64,000 bases of DNA. Origin: Cyathus striatus. Lineage: Eukaryota; Basidiomycota; Agaricomycetes; Agaricales; Nidulariaceae. The stretch covers positions 558,001-622,000 of the forward strand of contig JAOVFP010000010.1 of assembly GCA_025738555.1 (NCBI GenBank), given 5' to 3'. Within the stretch, counting starts at the first letter, position 1, and each line of letters starts with the position of its first letter. This document shows, piece after piece, positions 1-11,357 of the stretch. The position numbers and the translations under genes were made by a program. The notes under the pieces are model-generated. The model did no database searches and had not been told where the DNA came from. It saw nothing but the letters and a program-made list of their open reading frames with translations.

Positions 1-594
1 CGTGTGATTTGGAAACAGTTTTACACTGGCAAGGAGCAGTTACGTACCGAAATACCAACTTCTGCACCCCCAAAGTTGTTCACTGCAAGGTAGACGTAAT
101 GTTTTAATTCACTCCCATTTTTTATATTTAGTATTTGTTTCTTGCAGACAGTATTTATTAGTAGAAGCTCATGCAAGTGGCATGGGGTATGGAATGAATG
201 AGGGGGTATACATTTCAAAGACTCACGCTCCCTCATCATTAAACTTATTCTCTATAGTTAATAATAATGCAGAAAGAATTATATTTCACTCTCCAGGAGA
301 GATAATCTATTCCTAATACCAGGTGGGAGATAAATCTATATCGACCAGTAAGCAGGTAAGGAAGAAGAAGGTACAGGATCACCCAGATAGTATCAAAGTA
401 GGTAAATGCAAATGTAAGTCAACCAGCAACATCGGTAAGTAAAGAGAAATCTGTTTCAGCCAGTGACAGAAGTACTTAGTTTTAGAAATTCTAAATCCAA
501 TAAATCAATGCAGTGCGGCGGAAGTAACCAGAATCTGGTTTTGAGTCAACTTTGCGTTTGAGAGCGGCTCGGCCGCATCCCAAAGCATCGATGA
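1..594. other. No gene recognised; left edge of a repeated block
   Basis: I see no convincing coding exon here. From about 320 to 500 the sequence (accagtaag...aggtaagg...tatcaaagtaggtaaa) is clearly related to 15345-15480. The repeat that carries the family X copy therefore starts upstream of that gene copy and exists at least twice in the window. Confidence 0.5.
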
Positions 595-1320
595 AGGGGA
601 TTGGTCATACCTCCCTGACCTCGGCAAAAAGAAGAGGGGACGTATATGCGATGAATCATAAATCAAGGCCGAGACGATATAAAAAATCGAGAGTCCGAGG
701 GAATAATGAAAAATATGATGACAAAGAAAAATAAGAAATAAATAATGGCACCGTTTTTATTCCTTCTCCAGGGAACACAAAAAGACATGTTCAGATAAGC
801 ACGCGCTCAACTAGTCGACATCAAGGGAGGTCTTGACAGTCAACTCGAAAGAAACAGCAAGCTTGAATGATATCTGAACCACTCTCTGTGACCCGAGAAC
901 TAAAATAAAACGACGGGCTTGTAGTTGTTCTATGTATTTTTTTGACATCAACACTACTACGATTCAAGTTACATGTGAAGATACTTACCGTAGACTGTGG
1001 ATTCATATTCAACACATGAATCGTTTTGGCAGATAGTATATGCATCTCGTTGATACCGAAATCACTCGATTTGCCGAAGAAGTCTTTACAGGGTACCAGG
1101 GCTTTAGAGATGTAACCAATGGTATGCGAAATCGGATACTTACTGCTGCTATCGCCGTCGGTTTCAGATGTCTGTTTGAGCAATGTCAATGAATACGTAG
1201 TTGTACGATAAATGATGGGCACTAACCGATGTGTCATCATCCACTCTCCGTGAGGGACCATGGCGGCGCCGTTTCTTGCGACGATGCCTCCACTCTGCCA
1301 TTGAGGGCAGGATTGGCGCA
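595..1320 (-). pseudogene. Family X copy 1 (degenerate small basic/acidic protein gene)
   Basis: This is a degenerate copy of the unrecognised family X gene. Reading minus, a basic exon (RRKKRRRHG, near 1310-1260) is followed by a Ser/Asp-rich stretch. A third exon around 1130-989 holds KDFFGKSSDFGINEMHILSA and ends at a GTAAG donor. The last exon ends VVLF-stop at 900-902. Below the stop, the conserved 3' block of the family runs to about 595: AGGGAGGTCTTGAC at 824, the TTTTTATTCCTTCTCCAGGGAACAC segment, and the hairpin tcatacctccctgacc near 605. The start and second exon are not clean, so I call it a pseudogene. The function of the family is unknown. Confidence 0.5.
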
Positions 1321-2029
1321 GGAGGCCTCCTCGGTTTGAGGTACAGTTATTACTGAAGCCATCCAGAGGCTAACAGTAAGGTTTTATAGCAACAATACAC
1401 GAGGCAACCGCATGTCATTCATTACATAAGTATTCGTGACACTACCTGACAGCAAGATTTTACTATTCCTGCTTTGGAACATTGAATAAAATACGGGAAA
1501 GCGCTGTCTGCAGTGTGGACGCCAATGTACTTCTGAGACTAAACATAAGTTTCTCAAAGTATTTGAAACTTCAAATACCATGTAGCCAAGCCTAGTATAT
1601 GCTAACGTATGTAGTTCATCTTGGGTTCGCGTATTTCCTCTCTTCAATAGTAACGATCTTCACGAATTATAAGCGCTAATCATGCATGTGCTTCTAAATG
1701 TCTAAATGTCTCATCCTATCCTTCATAGCCGATTCACAGCAATACCCCAATAGAAAGTTTCAAGCGCGATTATCGGAGCATTCAGTCGATTCCAGCAGTG
1801 ATGAATCACAGCCAAATAGTCAAGTTGTGAAGTGCCGGCTGTACTGTACGCAATACGAAGAAAGAGGAACAAGTAACGCAAAAAGCTCATTTCATTTCAT
1901 TCACAAGTATGTATCCCACAGCAGAACATCTATCCACACCATCATCAGCCAATTCCCAAACCTCAATAAAAAGACTCAATAAACAACCCACTTTACGTTA
2001 TGCACCCTCTTCCCCTCCTACATAACCCC

Positions 2030-3550
2030 TTCCTCTCAAACAGCATCCTCCCCGAAATACTCAGGAACAAGTGCCAAATTCTCCTTATCCTCATTCTGCT
2101 CCCAGAATAAAGCATAATACTGAACTTCATGCCGCCTACTTCTTCCAAGAACACGGAGGTTTCGTCACCATATATAACGGAATCAGTATGTATCGTTAAA
2201 TGACTGAGTGCGTCCCCGTGTAACACGAGTGGTGCATAGAAGTGTGGATGGGAGAAGAGCCAATATAAATGAAGTGGAGAGGGTTAGAAGGGCTTCGTCT
2301 ACCCCTGAACAAGGAAAGGACGGAAGAGAGGGTGATAGAGACTCACCAGTGATAGCTTTATCCAACACAGTCGCAGCCACAAGACGGGACGTATCCGCGT
2401 TTGCCTTTAGTGCTGCGGCAGTGACGCTATCAGAGGAGGGGCAGCACGAGTCGTAGTCTGTTGCTGTTGCCATTAGGGCGTAGCTGCGATGAGCGTTAGC
2501 GACTAGCACGAGTATGATATGAAAAGAGAACAGAGGGAAGGAGGGCGGGGAGGAGGGAGGAAGGGAGAGGAAGGGAAGGAAGAGAGGAGGGAAGACCGGA
2601 GAGGGGAAAAGGAGGGGAAGAAGAGAGGGAGGGAGAAGGGAAAGTAAAATAAATCGAGGGGGAAAGGGACGAAGGGGGAGATGACGCGAGGAGAGAAGGG
2701 CGGGGGAACGTAATGCGAAGAGAGGAGGGAAGGGAATCGTATAAGGAGAACGAAGAATGTTGATTACGTAAGAAGTGCGAGGGAGGAGGAACGGGAACGG
2801 AGGGGCAAGGTGAGGGAGGGAGAGACGAGGTAGATGGAAGAAATGTAGGGAAGGAGAAAGGAGGGAGAGAAAGAGGAAGATACGAGGAAGGGGGTAGATA
2901 GTAGCTAAAAGAAGAGCGAAAAAACTCACCCCAACCTAGCCCCCGGCAACACAGTCATACCAATCAAATCCCCCCCAAGCAACCTATATATCCCACTCTC
3001 CGCCCTCGTACTAAACTGCGGCCCCTCCATACACACAATCGTCTTCCACATATGCAAAAGCACCCCGTCCCTCAGCATCCAACGCCCTTTTAATCCTCTC
3101 CTGCAACCAGCTAACAAACTTCCTACTAAACGGATCGCCAACATCGCATAAGCAACAATGCTCCCATCAGGCAAGTGGACGGTCTATCCCCTTCGTACGA
3201 TCGATAATCTGCGAATAGCGCGCACGCCGATGGATTTGAGAGCGGCGATATTGGCGCGGGCTAGGATGTGCGAGGGAGTTATGGCGTGTCCTATCTCGTG
3301 TCTTGCTAGGAATGCTACGTGGGTGCCGTCGAGGAGGGAGGTGATTGTGATGGGTCAGGAGAGGAAGCCTCATGGCTTGGTAGTGATGTGTGTGGATGGG
3401 GAGGACATACTGTTTCCGCGTTTACGTGTTTCCTGTGGGGCATTAGTAAGAGAAGAAGGGAGAGATGGGGAACATACACGAAGGTCAGGTGGTAAAGGTG
3501 GTACAGCCCACTTCCACCAGTGACGCCAAAGAGAACTATACAATTCAACG
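2030..3550 (-). pseudogene. MTAP copy A, broken
   Basis: This is a degenerate copy of the methylthioadenosine phosphorylase gene intact at 22986-24641. Minus-strand segments in order are exon 2 ([17 protein letters not shown], about 3540-3470), exon 3 (KHVNAET, near 3430), exon 4 (3400-2926, including [11 protein letters not shown] and [12 protein letters not shown]) and the CT-rich intron (2925-2510). Exon 5 follows (2500-2345, ATATDYDS), missing the FKTLK part, then exon 6 (2165-2030, [11 protein letters not shown]). Exon 4 is frameshifted where the RTKGI segment meets its surroundings. Exon 1 is not seen upstream. Confidence 0.8.
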
Positions 3551-3599
3551 GTAGCGGTAACCAACCGCAGGTGGTAACGTTTTGCCTGTAAAGTATTAG

Positions 3600-4340
3600 A
3601 TACCTCGGCGGCGTTGACGGTTTTGGAGGCGAAGCGCGACGAGTTGCATTATTTTGCTGTTGCTATTAGAGCATAGCTGTAAAAGAAGTGTTAGAAGGGC
3701 TAAGCGGAGTGGAGAACGATTGAAGGGGAAATAAGAATGAGTGAAGGAAGAGAGAGCGGGAATGGATATGTGGAAAGATGAAGGGAGGAGGGAAGGAGCA
3801 AAGTAAGGCATTAAGGGCGAAGGTAGAAGGGAGGAGGGAAGGAGGGGAGAGGTAAAGAGAGCAGGATGAGAATGATATAGTTAGAAGACAGGGACAAAGG
3901 GGACAAAGGAAAAGGATGAAAAAATATGGGGTAGAAAGGGAAGGACGAATTCGATAAATGAGCGAGGGTATAAACAACTCACTTCAAATATAGCATGTCA
4001 CATGGCAACAAGTCGCTCCCGAGAAACCTATACATCCCACCCTCCTGACTCGTACTACTTAAAGACAGTTTGTAGTCTCTATTAGTCTCTCCATACACAC
4101 TCTTGCCAATATGCAACTGCCCCCTCCCAGGTCCTTCAGCGCTTCAGCTTACACCTTCTTCAAGGCTTCAAGTCCGTGCATGGGGGCGTGGTCTGCGACG
4201 TCTTGCTGTTATAGGAAGGCCATGATGGTACTGGAGAAGAGGGAGGCAAAAGTGATTGTTATTATGGAAGAGAGACCACCGGTTCAGTGACAGAGATGCT
4301 AGTCGAGGAGCAGCATGTAAGTAGAACTCGTACGTGCCAT
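3600..4340 (-). pseudogene. MTAP copy A2, heavily decayed
   Basis: This is a second MTAP remnant immediately upstream of copy A. An exon 5 relic with the Ala-Thr region lies at 3600-3680, and the GA-rich intron at 3690-3970. An exon 4 relic at 3978-4140 still matches the stretch encoding MYRLLG and TRAES, but with gaps. Another short exon 4 match lies near 4195-4260. No usable frame remains. Confidence 0.6.
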
Positions 4341-4544
4341 TTGGAGTCTGGACCAATCGGCTTGTTCCGAGAGTTTGAGCGCTTAAGCGCTTACCTACCT
4401 AGCGGCTATCCCAGGCCCTCAGCCAACCACTGAATCGGTCTGGCTCGCGTTTCGAGTTCTACATGTCGTATAGAACAGAGACGAAGATATAATCCAAGAG
4501 AGAGTAGACATCATGATCTGTGTGTAGGAGATGAAGAAAGGAAC

Positions 4545-4770
4545 GATGGAGAGACAATCGCCCTTGTTATTGCCTTGTGCAAGCCGCCGAGGACCATAGT
4601 GAGTACTGAGTCGACATGTGCCTTTAGCAGTTTGAGTATCTCGGCGGCGGTACGTGAGGGGCTTTTGTCTAGCCTGCGTGGCTTGCTAGAAAGGCGAAGA
4701 TGGTGCTGGAATTGATATGGGTGGGGAGTGGTCGCACTTCCCCACAACTCCGGACAGAATAGGCATGTCA
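4545..4770 (-). pseudogene. MTAP copy A3, exon 5 and exon 4 scraps
   Basis: Minus-strand translation gives ILKLLKAHVDSVLTMVLGGL followed by HKAIT. It aligns with the exon 5 segment [20 protein letters not shown] of the intact MTAP. The CT-rich intron is missing, and a short exon 4 scrap (about 4670-4720) follows directly. It is an isolated relic. Confidence 0.55.
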
Positions 4771-5354
4771 ATGTATGAGTACTGCTTTCTTGCAAGCTTC
4801 ATTCTATACAGCGGACAATGAGGCTAATGATAGTAATGGATGTTCAAGCTTTGAACCAAATAGAACGAAGAGATTTTCTGATGAAATCATGTGAGCTTTG
4901 GCATCGATCATCTTCCGAGCGCTCAATGTGGGGCCTATTTATCCAAATTTTAACCTTACCCTGCATTGACATCGTCAGACTTGTACCTCGTGATGCACTA
5001 TACCATCTATGCAGTACTTCTGCGACATTTCTAGGAAATATTCTCCTCACTCCTAGATATGTCACAAGATAAGAACAGACCCTGACAGTAAAACTAAGAA
5101 ATGTCCACTCACAACGAACCTCAAGCCACAATCCCTAGTATTCGAGGCTTCAAGTCCTAACTATTTTAGATGCAGGCCTCATGTTTTGCTCATTTACATG
5201 CTCCATTCACACAGGGATATTAAATACAGCAAGTTGTAACTCGGCTGCAGGATTGAGATCAAGTGTCTTTACTCGTCTAAGTACTATGCTTTTAGGGTAT
5301 ATAAGATGAGAAGGATATGAATGAAACGACTCACACATTTTTCTTTCTTCTCAG
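4771..5354. other. No recognised gene upstream of the membrane protein gene
   Basis: A plus-strand open stretch at 4818-5072 (84 codons) has no recognisable domain. Just before 5355 there is a pyrimidine tract ending in ctcag. The downstream gene could therefore have a 5' exon here that I cannot identify. Confidence 0.4.
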
Positions 5355-6231
5355 ATGACACCCTATCAAACAGCTTCTTCAGCAAGAAGTTTTTCCTCGC
5401 TAGACACGACTCCCCCGATGCCAGAGTACTGGAAAGCACCAAAAATGCCACCATTTCGTTGGTTATTCCAGGCTTTGTGCTTATTAGGGACAGGTAGGAA
5501 ATCTCTCGACGAGCTATGGCGTGTCACGCATACAACTCGTCCTGAATGGCAAGAGCACGCTCAGCGCTGTATGACAAGATACCATAATACCAATATTGTG
5601 GTATGTACTCTGTGCCGATTTAAAAAAGAATATCATCTGAACTTTCATCTGTTCAAGGCAGCACTACTGCTAGGCGCCACAGCCACGCTCGTCACAGCAG
5701 GCTCCGCAAGGCCAGAGTTAATTGACCACACGAGAACAGGAACATACATATGTGTGTTCATTGCGTTCGGACTGTCTCTTGGGGCTGTATGCGTCGCTTC
5801 AGCAGTTTTATTTGCACTGAACGGAATGGAGCATGAATGGGTTGCAAATGTATCCTCTATGTGACGCAGCTACATGGCAACTTTGTCACTAACTTCAGAC
5901 CCAACAGGATTTAATAAACTCCAAATCGAGAATATGGTGCAACCTGTATATTCTCGCCTTTCCACACTGTGCAGTCGGAGTGTCTGTGAGCGCGTTAGCT
6001 ATCGGTACGCAACTGCAACATCGAATGTTCCCAATATTCATTATACAAATTCGCACAGGATTAATATTAGCTGCAGGCTATTCCGAGCTTCGATTAATAC
6101 GAGTGGGAAGCTATTTTATCGCCCTTCCACCGATACTTTCGTTGTTTGCATTTTTGCACATGGTAATTGATGGTCGAGCAGTTCTCCGATGGGCATTCAG
6201 AAAGATGAGCGAGGAAAGTGAAAAACAATAG
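5355..6231 (+). CDS. Putative four-pass membrane protein, three exons
   Basis: Exons are 5355-5600, 5658-5849 and 5899-6231, joined in phase to 256 residues. Intron 1 (57 nt) uses GTATGT...AAG; intron 2 (49 nt) uses GTATCC, a CTAAC branch site and TTCAG. The first 80 residues are soluble and Trp/Arg-rich. Four hydrophobic segments follow: around residues 83-97, 112-138 (TYICVFIAFGLSLGAVCVAS), about 165-185 (CAVGVSVSALAIG) and about 222-242 (SYFIALPPILSLFAF). The tail is basic/acidic (RKMSEESEKQ). The layout resembles lineage-specific basidiomycete membrane proteins of unknown function. It is not a recognised transporter. The ATG follows directly after ctcag, so an upstream coding exon is possible. 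It is the only non-repeated gene here that seems intact. Confidence 0.65.
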
Positions 6232-6395
6232 GTGGTAACTAGAGATGACTCATTTGTATTCCTGTAACTTCAAATTGTATGCCAATAAGCAATGAATATA
6301 CCAAGAGCTTTAATGGTGTAATAATAATATACAAGTTAAAGACTGCTATTGTATGTGGTTTACACTAAGGTAATGTTAATTGCTACAAAATCCCC
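6232..6395. other. 3' flank of the membrane protein gene
   Basis: This is AT-rich spacer directly after the TAG stop and runs into the family X 3' block. It has repeated ATAATAA-like stretches that could serve for poly(A) formation, but no defined signal. Confidence 0.3.
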
Positions 6396-6665
6396 GTCAT
6401 ACCTCTATAACCATACCAAAAGCCAAATAAATGAACCAATATGCCAATGACATAAGGGTGAAGAAAGTAAGAGAATAAACTACCGTTTTTATTCCATCTC
6501 CAGGGAACACAGCACGAAAATTTAAACGAAGCATAGCGCTCATACAATCAATAGCAAGGGAGGTCTTAATGCTCAACTTGAAAGAAAGTGCCACCTTGAA
6601 TGATATCTGAACATCTTTCTGTGACCCGAGAATTAAAATAAAACGACGACGATGGTCACTCATCT
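6396..6665 (-). pseudogene. Family X copy 2, terminal exon and 3' block only
   Basis: Minus strand from about 6655: VVVLF-stop, the mutated GTGACCCGAGAAT block, AGGGAGGTCTTAATG at 6560, the GGGAACACAG/TTTTTATTCC block near 6490, and a worn tcatacctctataacc at 6397. Exons 1-3 are not visible upstream. This copy also leaves an 88-codon open frame on the minus strand (from 6663). Other copies show that the coding sequence should end at VVLF-stop, so I treat that frame as incidental. Confidence 0.45.
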
Positions 6666-8290
6666 ACCAACACATCCTGAGTATGTGTATTTCCTCCCTC
6701 CTTAAATCGATAAAGAGGTAATTCTGATAATAATTAGATTCATAAGTATGGGGGTCAATTTCGTACATGTGCTCTTTCTCAGAAACATCACAGCCAAAAT
6801 TGGAAGGTGTCGACGGTACGGCGTGCAAATGAAGAAAGTGGGAATAGACATACCATGGTGAAATATTCACAACCATGTCGGAAAAATCGAGATCGCTATA
6901 TTTGTCCAGACATGGCCATATCAGGCCAGATAAGGCCATCAGCCGTTTGGGGGGTCTACATGGCTCAAGAATCAACTAATAGTAGATTATCGCGCTGATT
7001 GCTACTGATATGCATTATATTTATTGATACAGCCAATCATCATTGATAGTTGACATCAGTAGGACCGAATTTATCACACCTGACAACTCTGACGAGTGCT
7101 GATATGGGCCTGCAAACTAATAAACATTGTTACCATTTTTACTAAATATGTTTTTGAGTTTGGAAAGGCATAAAGGATTAAGTTTAAACCATATATTTAA
7201 TTTGAACGTCCTATTGACGCCATAATTTACCATACATCTAGCAGTACAAATTACTAATAAATACTACTCCCACAGGCTATTCTACATTGTGCGCACTGAA
7301 TAGCTAATCTACACTATTTTCACCTACCATGGACTCTGCTAACTATGTCATTTGTATATAGAAATTTGTACGCACCAGCTCACAATCATGAATACTACAT
7401 AAGTACCTACCTTTTCATAGCTGGGTGGGAGAAGTTGAAATATGGGGGATGGAAAGGGAATACAATGCGGAAGATATTGTGAGTGGATGGGCAAGAGCTA
7501 TGGACAGCTCCCAGTACGGCCTTGAGGTACGATACGAATTGAAAGTGGGGATACACAAAGCAGAATCGAATGTGCATTCGCAGAGCGTACAAGCGACAGT
7601 TTAAATAGATTTGGTAACAAATGGCCCGTATGTATGGATATTACTGTAAGTAGGTGACAGTAAGAATGTAGCGTGTAACGGTAATGAAAAACACATGTTT
7701 TGAAAACGCAGGCCCTACAATATGGCTCCGTGTTCTTATTGTTTGCCTTCCCGTTCAGTTAAGAGTGGGGCGCCTACCGTCAACGTCGGGAATTGAAATT
7801 CTGTAACTCCATCTCGCAACCAGACTCCAGACTCCAACGAGTCGCTTTCGCGCGCTCAAGTTTGGAGTCAATCAGGAGTGGAATCTGTTGTGAGAGCGGA
7901 AAAGTGCTTCTGCCTAGTACTGTAGCTATGATTGAGTACAGAAAGTATCATAAAAATTTACTACTAACCGTAGCTTTAGTTATAATTAACCATATTATTA
8001 TGACTTATGCAAACTTAACTTAAATCTACGCGACTTGATACCACACTGACGTGACAACAGGCAAATTTAACGAGAACATATTATGAGGGGCTTAGTACAA
8101 TCAGCAGTTTATGTGCTAAGTCGGTGCAGCTGACATATACATATCAGGTTAATATCAGGAGTTGATAGCATGTGGTATGTGTTTACAGCGCTTGATAAAA
8201 GCCAAATAAAAGCTTGATAACTCATCTGATACGACCACTAGAGAAACCTGACCAATACCAATTTGTTCCCATATGGCCATCAGCAATGTC
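6666..8290. other. Intergenic, no gene recognised
   Basis: The stretch is AT-rich with scattered open frames of at most about 100 codons (6664-6975 minus, 7407-7592 minus, 7793-8023 plus). None shows a family signature or splice logic. I found no repeat partner elsewhere in the window. Confidence 0.4.
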
Positions 8291-8299
8291 AGCACCTTA

Positions 8300-8490
8300 T
8301 ATGCTAATTTCGATTTTTCCGACACACTGCTGTAATCTATGGCATCCATGAACCGTGATCTCAATCTTCCAGTAATACAGCACATTATAAATGAGTTTTA
8401 GAAAGAGAGCTCCATGATGGATATGAAAGAAGAGATGATGTCGGATGCGGTAGACGATGTCATGAACGAGGAGGAGGATGAGGAAGAGGG
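8300..8490 (+). pseudogene. VPS2/CHMP2 (ESCRT-III) gene fragment
   Basis: Plus-strand reading gives DTLL-stop-SMASMNRDLNLPVIQ, then after a one-base frame change EF-stop-KESSMMDMKEEMMSDAVDDVM and an acidic run, ending at a GTATGTG donor near 8489. This matches the C-terminal half of the ESCRT-III subunit VPS2/CHMP2: the MNRxLNLPxIQ helix, the MDMKEEMMxDAxDDxM segment and the acidic linker. The MIM1-containing last exon is not found downstream. Two stops and a frameshift show that it is a dead fragment, presumably carried here by duplication. Confidence 0.7.
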
Positions 8491-9089
8491 TATGTGAGTT
8501 TGAAGGCTTCATCAAAACACACACCCACGTATCATCTAGGATTCCCCCAAAATATTCATGACACAGAAGAACAAAGATAAACTTCTCCCTTCAAGTTCAT
8601 CCCGCCTAAAACCGAATACATTATATTCACTGTAAATGCCAAACCCCGTCTCAGCCCGACAGGCAATGCGATAGGGAAGAAGTACAGAGCACTGTGCTGT
8701 GTTTATCAGACTCACCTGGTACTCAAGGTCTCCAGCACGCCACCCCGGGAGCGTGCAGTACACGGCGGAACACACAGACCGGGGCCCGCGAATTCGTCAT
8801 GAGACAATGCGGAACAGTAGAAACCTTCATAGCAGTAAAATCACGCACTGCCCAGGTGTCATAACAGCACCCCCAGTATCCCCACTATATTTAGATACCA
8901 ACCAACCAATCCAGAAGGACGAGAATATCAAAATTCATTCTATATATCACATCCCGTCACATATCTACCCAACCCAACCAAAAATCGACGATAGCTTAAA
9001 AACGCACACCCAAAACAAACTCACACGCAGGTATTCAATATTCAATACCCAGCTTCATTTCGCTTCCTTCCGTTCTCTCGACATCCGAA
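8491..9089. other. Intergenic, one unassigned exon-like segment
   Basis: On the minus strand, 8775-8711 reads AVYCTLPGWRAGDLEYQ and ends at a GTGAGT donor, which looks like a real exon fragment of an unknown gene. The rest is C/A-rich flank leading to the 3' end of MTAP copy B. Confidence 0.3.
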
Positions 9090-10455
9090 CCAAGCTACGC
9101 ACTGGCACCCTCCCCAAAATACCCAAGAAGCACATAAGCCAACTTCTCTTTATCGTCTTTCTTCGGCTCCCCAGAACGGGGCATAATACTTAACTTCATG
9201 CCGCCTACAGGAACACGGAGGCTTCGTCACCTGATATATCGGAATCGATATAAATTGTTAAATGGCTGAGTGCGTCCCCGCATAACACGAGTGGAGAGTA
9301 TAGATGCGGAGAAAGGGAGAAGAGGCCAACATGGATAGAGTGTAGAAGAGTTCTGTCCTGAACAAGGAAGGGAACGAGGGTGATAGCTGAGACTCACCTG
9401 TGATAGCTTTATGTAAATCGTTTAACACAGTAGCGGCGACCAACCGGGACGTATCTGCGTTTACCTTCAGGGTTTTGAACACTCAGTGGTTGTAACGCTG
9501 GAAGAGGCGGGGCGCCACAAGTCGTAGTGTTGCTGTTGCTATTAGTATTGGCAGGGCGCCACGAGTCGTAGTCTGTTGCGGTTGTTATTAGAGCGTAGCT
9601 GTGGATTTGGTGTTACTACGAGGAAAGGAGTGGGGGACAAGAGGAAGGGAGGGAACAAGGAGGGAGGATAAATAAAGGAGGGGAGGGAGAAGGAGAGAGG
9701 AGAGGAGGGAGGGGAGGGAGGGACGGAAGAACAGGTGAAGTGAGGTGAGGAGGGAAGGGAAGGGAGCAAGGAGAACGAAGGAAGAAGGTTGATTATAAGG
9801 AGTGCAAGGGAGGAAGAACGGAGTGGAAGGAAAGTGGGATAGAGAGACGGGATAGATGATGCGAGGAGGGAAGGGAGAAGGAAGGTTGGGAGGGGGTGGT
9901 AGGAAAGGAAGGAAGGACGACGTGGCAAAGGGATGAAGGAGGGAGAGGGGAAGATACGAGGAAGGGGGTAGATAGCAGGTAAAAGAACGAAGGGAACTCA
10001 CCTAAACTCAACCTCCCTAGCCAACTTAGCCTCGGGCAACACACCCATATTAATCAAATTCCCTCCAAGCAACCTATACATCCCACTCTCCGCCCTCGTA
10101 CTAAACTGCGGGCCCTCCATACACACGATAGTCTTACCCATATGCAACAGCACCCCCCGTCCCTCACTATCCAGTGCCCTCTTAACCCGCTCCTCCAATC
10201 ATGCAACAAACTTGCCACTGAAGGGATCACCAAACATCGCATGCGCAACGATGCCCCCGTCGAACTTGTACGTTGATGGACTTATGCCCTTTATACGATC
10301 GATGATCTGGGATGGGAGGGCGAAGTCTCCAGGGCGGATTTCTTCACGGAGCGAGCCGACGGCGGAGAATGCGATGATAGCGCGCACACCGATGGATTTG
10401 AGAGCGGCGATGTTGGCTCTGGCTGGGACGTGTAAGGCGTTATGGTATGTCCTGT
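9090..10455 (-). pseudogene. MTAP copy B, 5'-chimeric and broken
   Basis: Exon 6 (9240-9096) has lost 7 bases in the EEV segment. Exon 5 (about 9560-9400) has a one-base deletion near the FKTLK/SVT junction and a small tandem duplication at its start. The GA-rich intron is 9600-9995. Exon 4 runs from about 10455 to 10003 but has TGA at the Trp codon of the KFVAW motif (near 10200). Its 5' part is replaced at HGTGH by an unrelated ORF (10440-10676). The same stop and the same junction occur in copy D, so the two copies share a broken ancestor. Confidence 0.85.
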
Positions 10456-10676
10456 TCCGTGTCATTAGCAATATAAGTGACGACCTTCACTTTTTGTGCA
10501 TATGACAATGGGCCCCTATTCTCTCTCGCCACTTTCCCATCCCCTACAGTATCACCATCACCTACCAAAGCCATCTCTGGCTCTGCAGCCTCAGCTGAAT
10601 CCTTAGCAGCAGCCGTCTTCGATACGCGCTTCAATTTCGAGCGAGGCTTAGCAGCCTTAAGTGATGCCAACTCCAT
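10440..10676 (-). pseudogene. Unrecognised 78-codon ORF fused upstream of MTAP copy B
   Basis: The minus-strand ORF starts MELASLKAAKPRSKLKRVSK, then has Ala/Glu-rich and Gly/Asp-rich parts, and ends VKVVTYIANDTEQDIP. Its last bases overlap the truncated MTAP exon 4 in another frame, so the two do not form one protein. The 79% or better copy at 19972-20208 differs at only a few codons. The N-terminal Lys/Arg content and low complexity suggest a nuclear protein. No family is recognised. Confidence 0.4.
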
Positions 10677-11340
10677 GGATTGGAGGCAGTGTCACAGTTC
10701 AGTGGTTGTGGGCTGCATAATCTCGAGACGGCGTTGCTGGGAAGTTCCCCAAGTTATCTATAAAAAGACGTGTTGGTTGGGACAGAAGTGTAGTTAGCGC
10801 GTTACATAACAGAGAACTCACCTTCAGTTGGCTGGAGCAAGCGTCAAAGTTCGTGACACTCAGTAGGGTTCAGTTGAATTTTGTTCTCCGCATCAATTCT
10901 TATCACTCCGAATTTCCCCCTGACTTGACATCAGTATACCATATGGTAGGTGCACACCAAAATGCATTTCCAAAAATTTCAAAAGTTAGAATTGAGTACG
11001 GCTAATGTAATCCCCTTGCACGATCCGGCCCGCGCTATCATGACGTTCTCTGCCTTCGCGAGGAACTCCGACCGATGATCACGCAAGTCATTAACCGTAC
11101 AAAGGGAATCAGGCCCCGAAGGTGTGGAATCTTAAACATTATTGAGTCTTCTATTTGTACTGCTTACCCATATACTGACTCGTGCATTACACCTTCCCCA
11201 TCGATCTATGATTTCATATTAAAAGCTATACATGACATTGGCGTCTATCTGTACATATAAAAGACCTCACTATCACTGGGCTGGCTGGAACATTCCCGCA
11301 TAATCCACCCTTTAACTCCCACAACTTGAGCGGCTATCTT
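10677..11340. repeat. Duplicated spacer with a plus-strand MTAP scrap
   Basis: This segment is nearly identical to 20209-20780. Within it, plus-strand 11030-11125 reads AIMTFSA, then REELRP, then [14 protein letters not shown]. It is a gapped relic of the MTAP exon 4 segment [19 protein letters not shown]...[10 protein letters not shown] in opposite orientation to the main copies. Confidence 0.55.
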
Positions 11341-11357
11341 CTACGTGTTAGAGCCCA

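Noticed and set aside
2183..2929. 248-codon minus-strand open frame, and similar long Leu/Pro/Ser-rich frames at 9542-10001, 12611-12972, 18848-19535 and 23410-23787
   Set aside because: They are the CT-rich MTAP intron read through; the purine/pyrimidine bias removes stop codons. The sequence does not look like a protein and the true splice sites flank it.
6397..6663. 88-codon minus-strand frame RRFILILGSQ..., seen also in other repeat copies
   Set aside because: The frame recurs because the DNA is conserved, but the coding end of family X (VVLF-stop) overlaps it in another frame. Splice phases support the VVLF frame instead.
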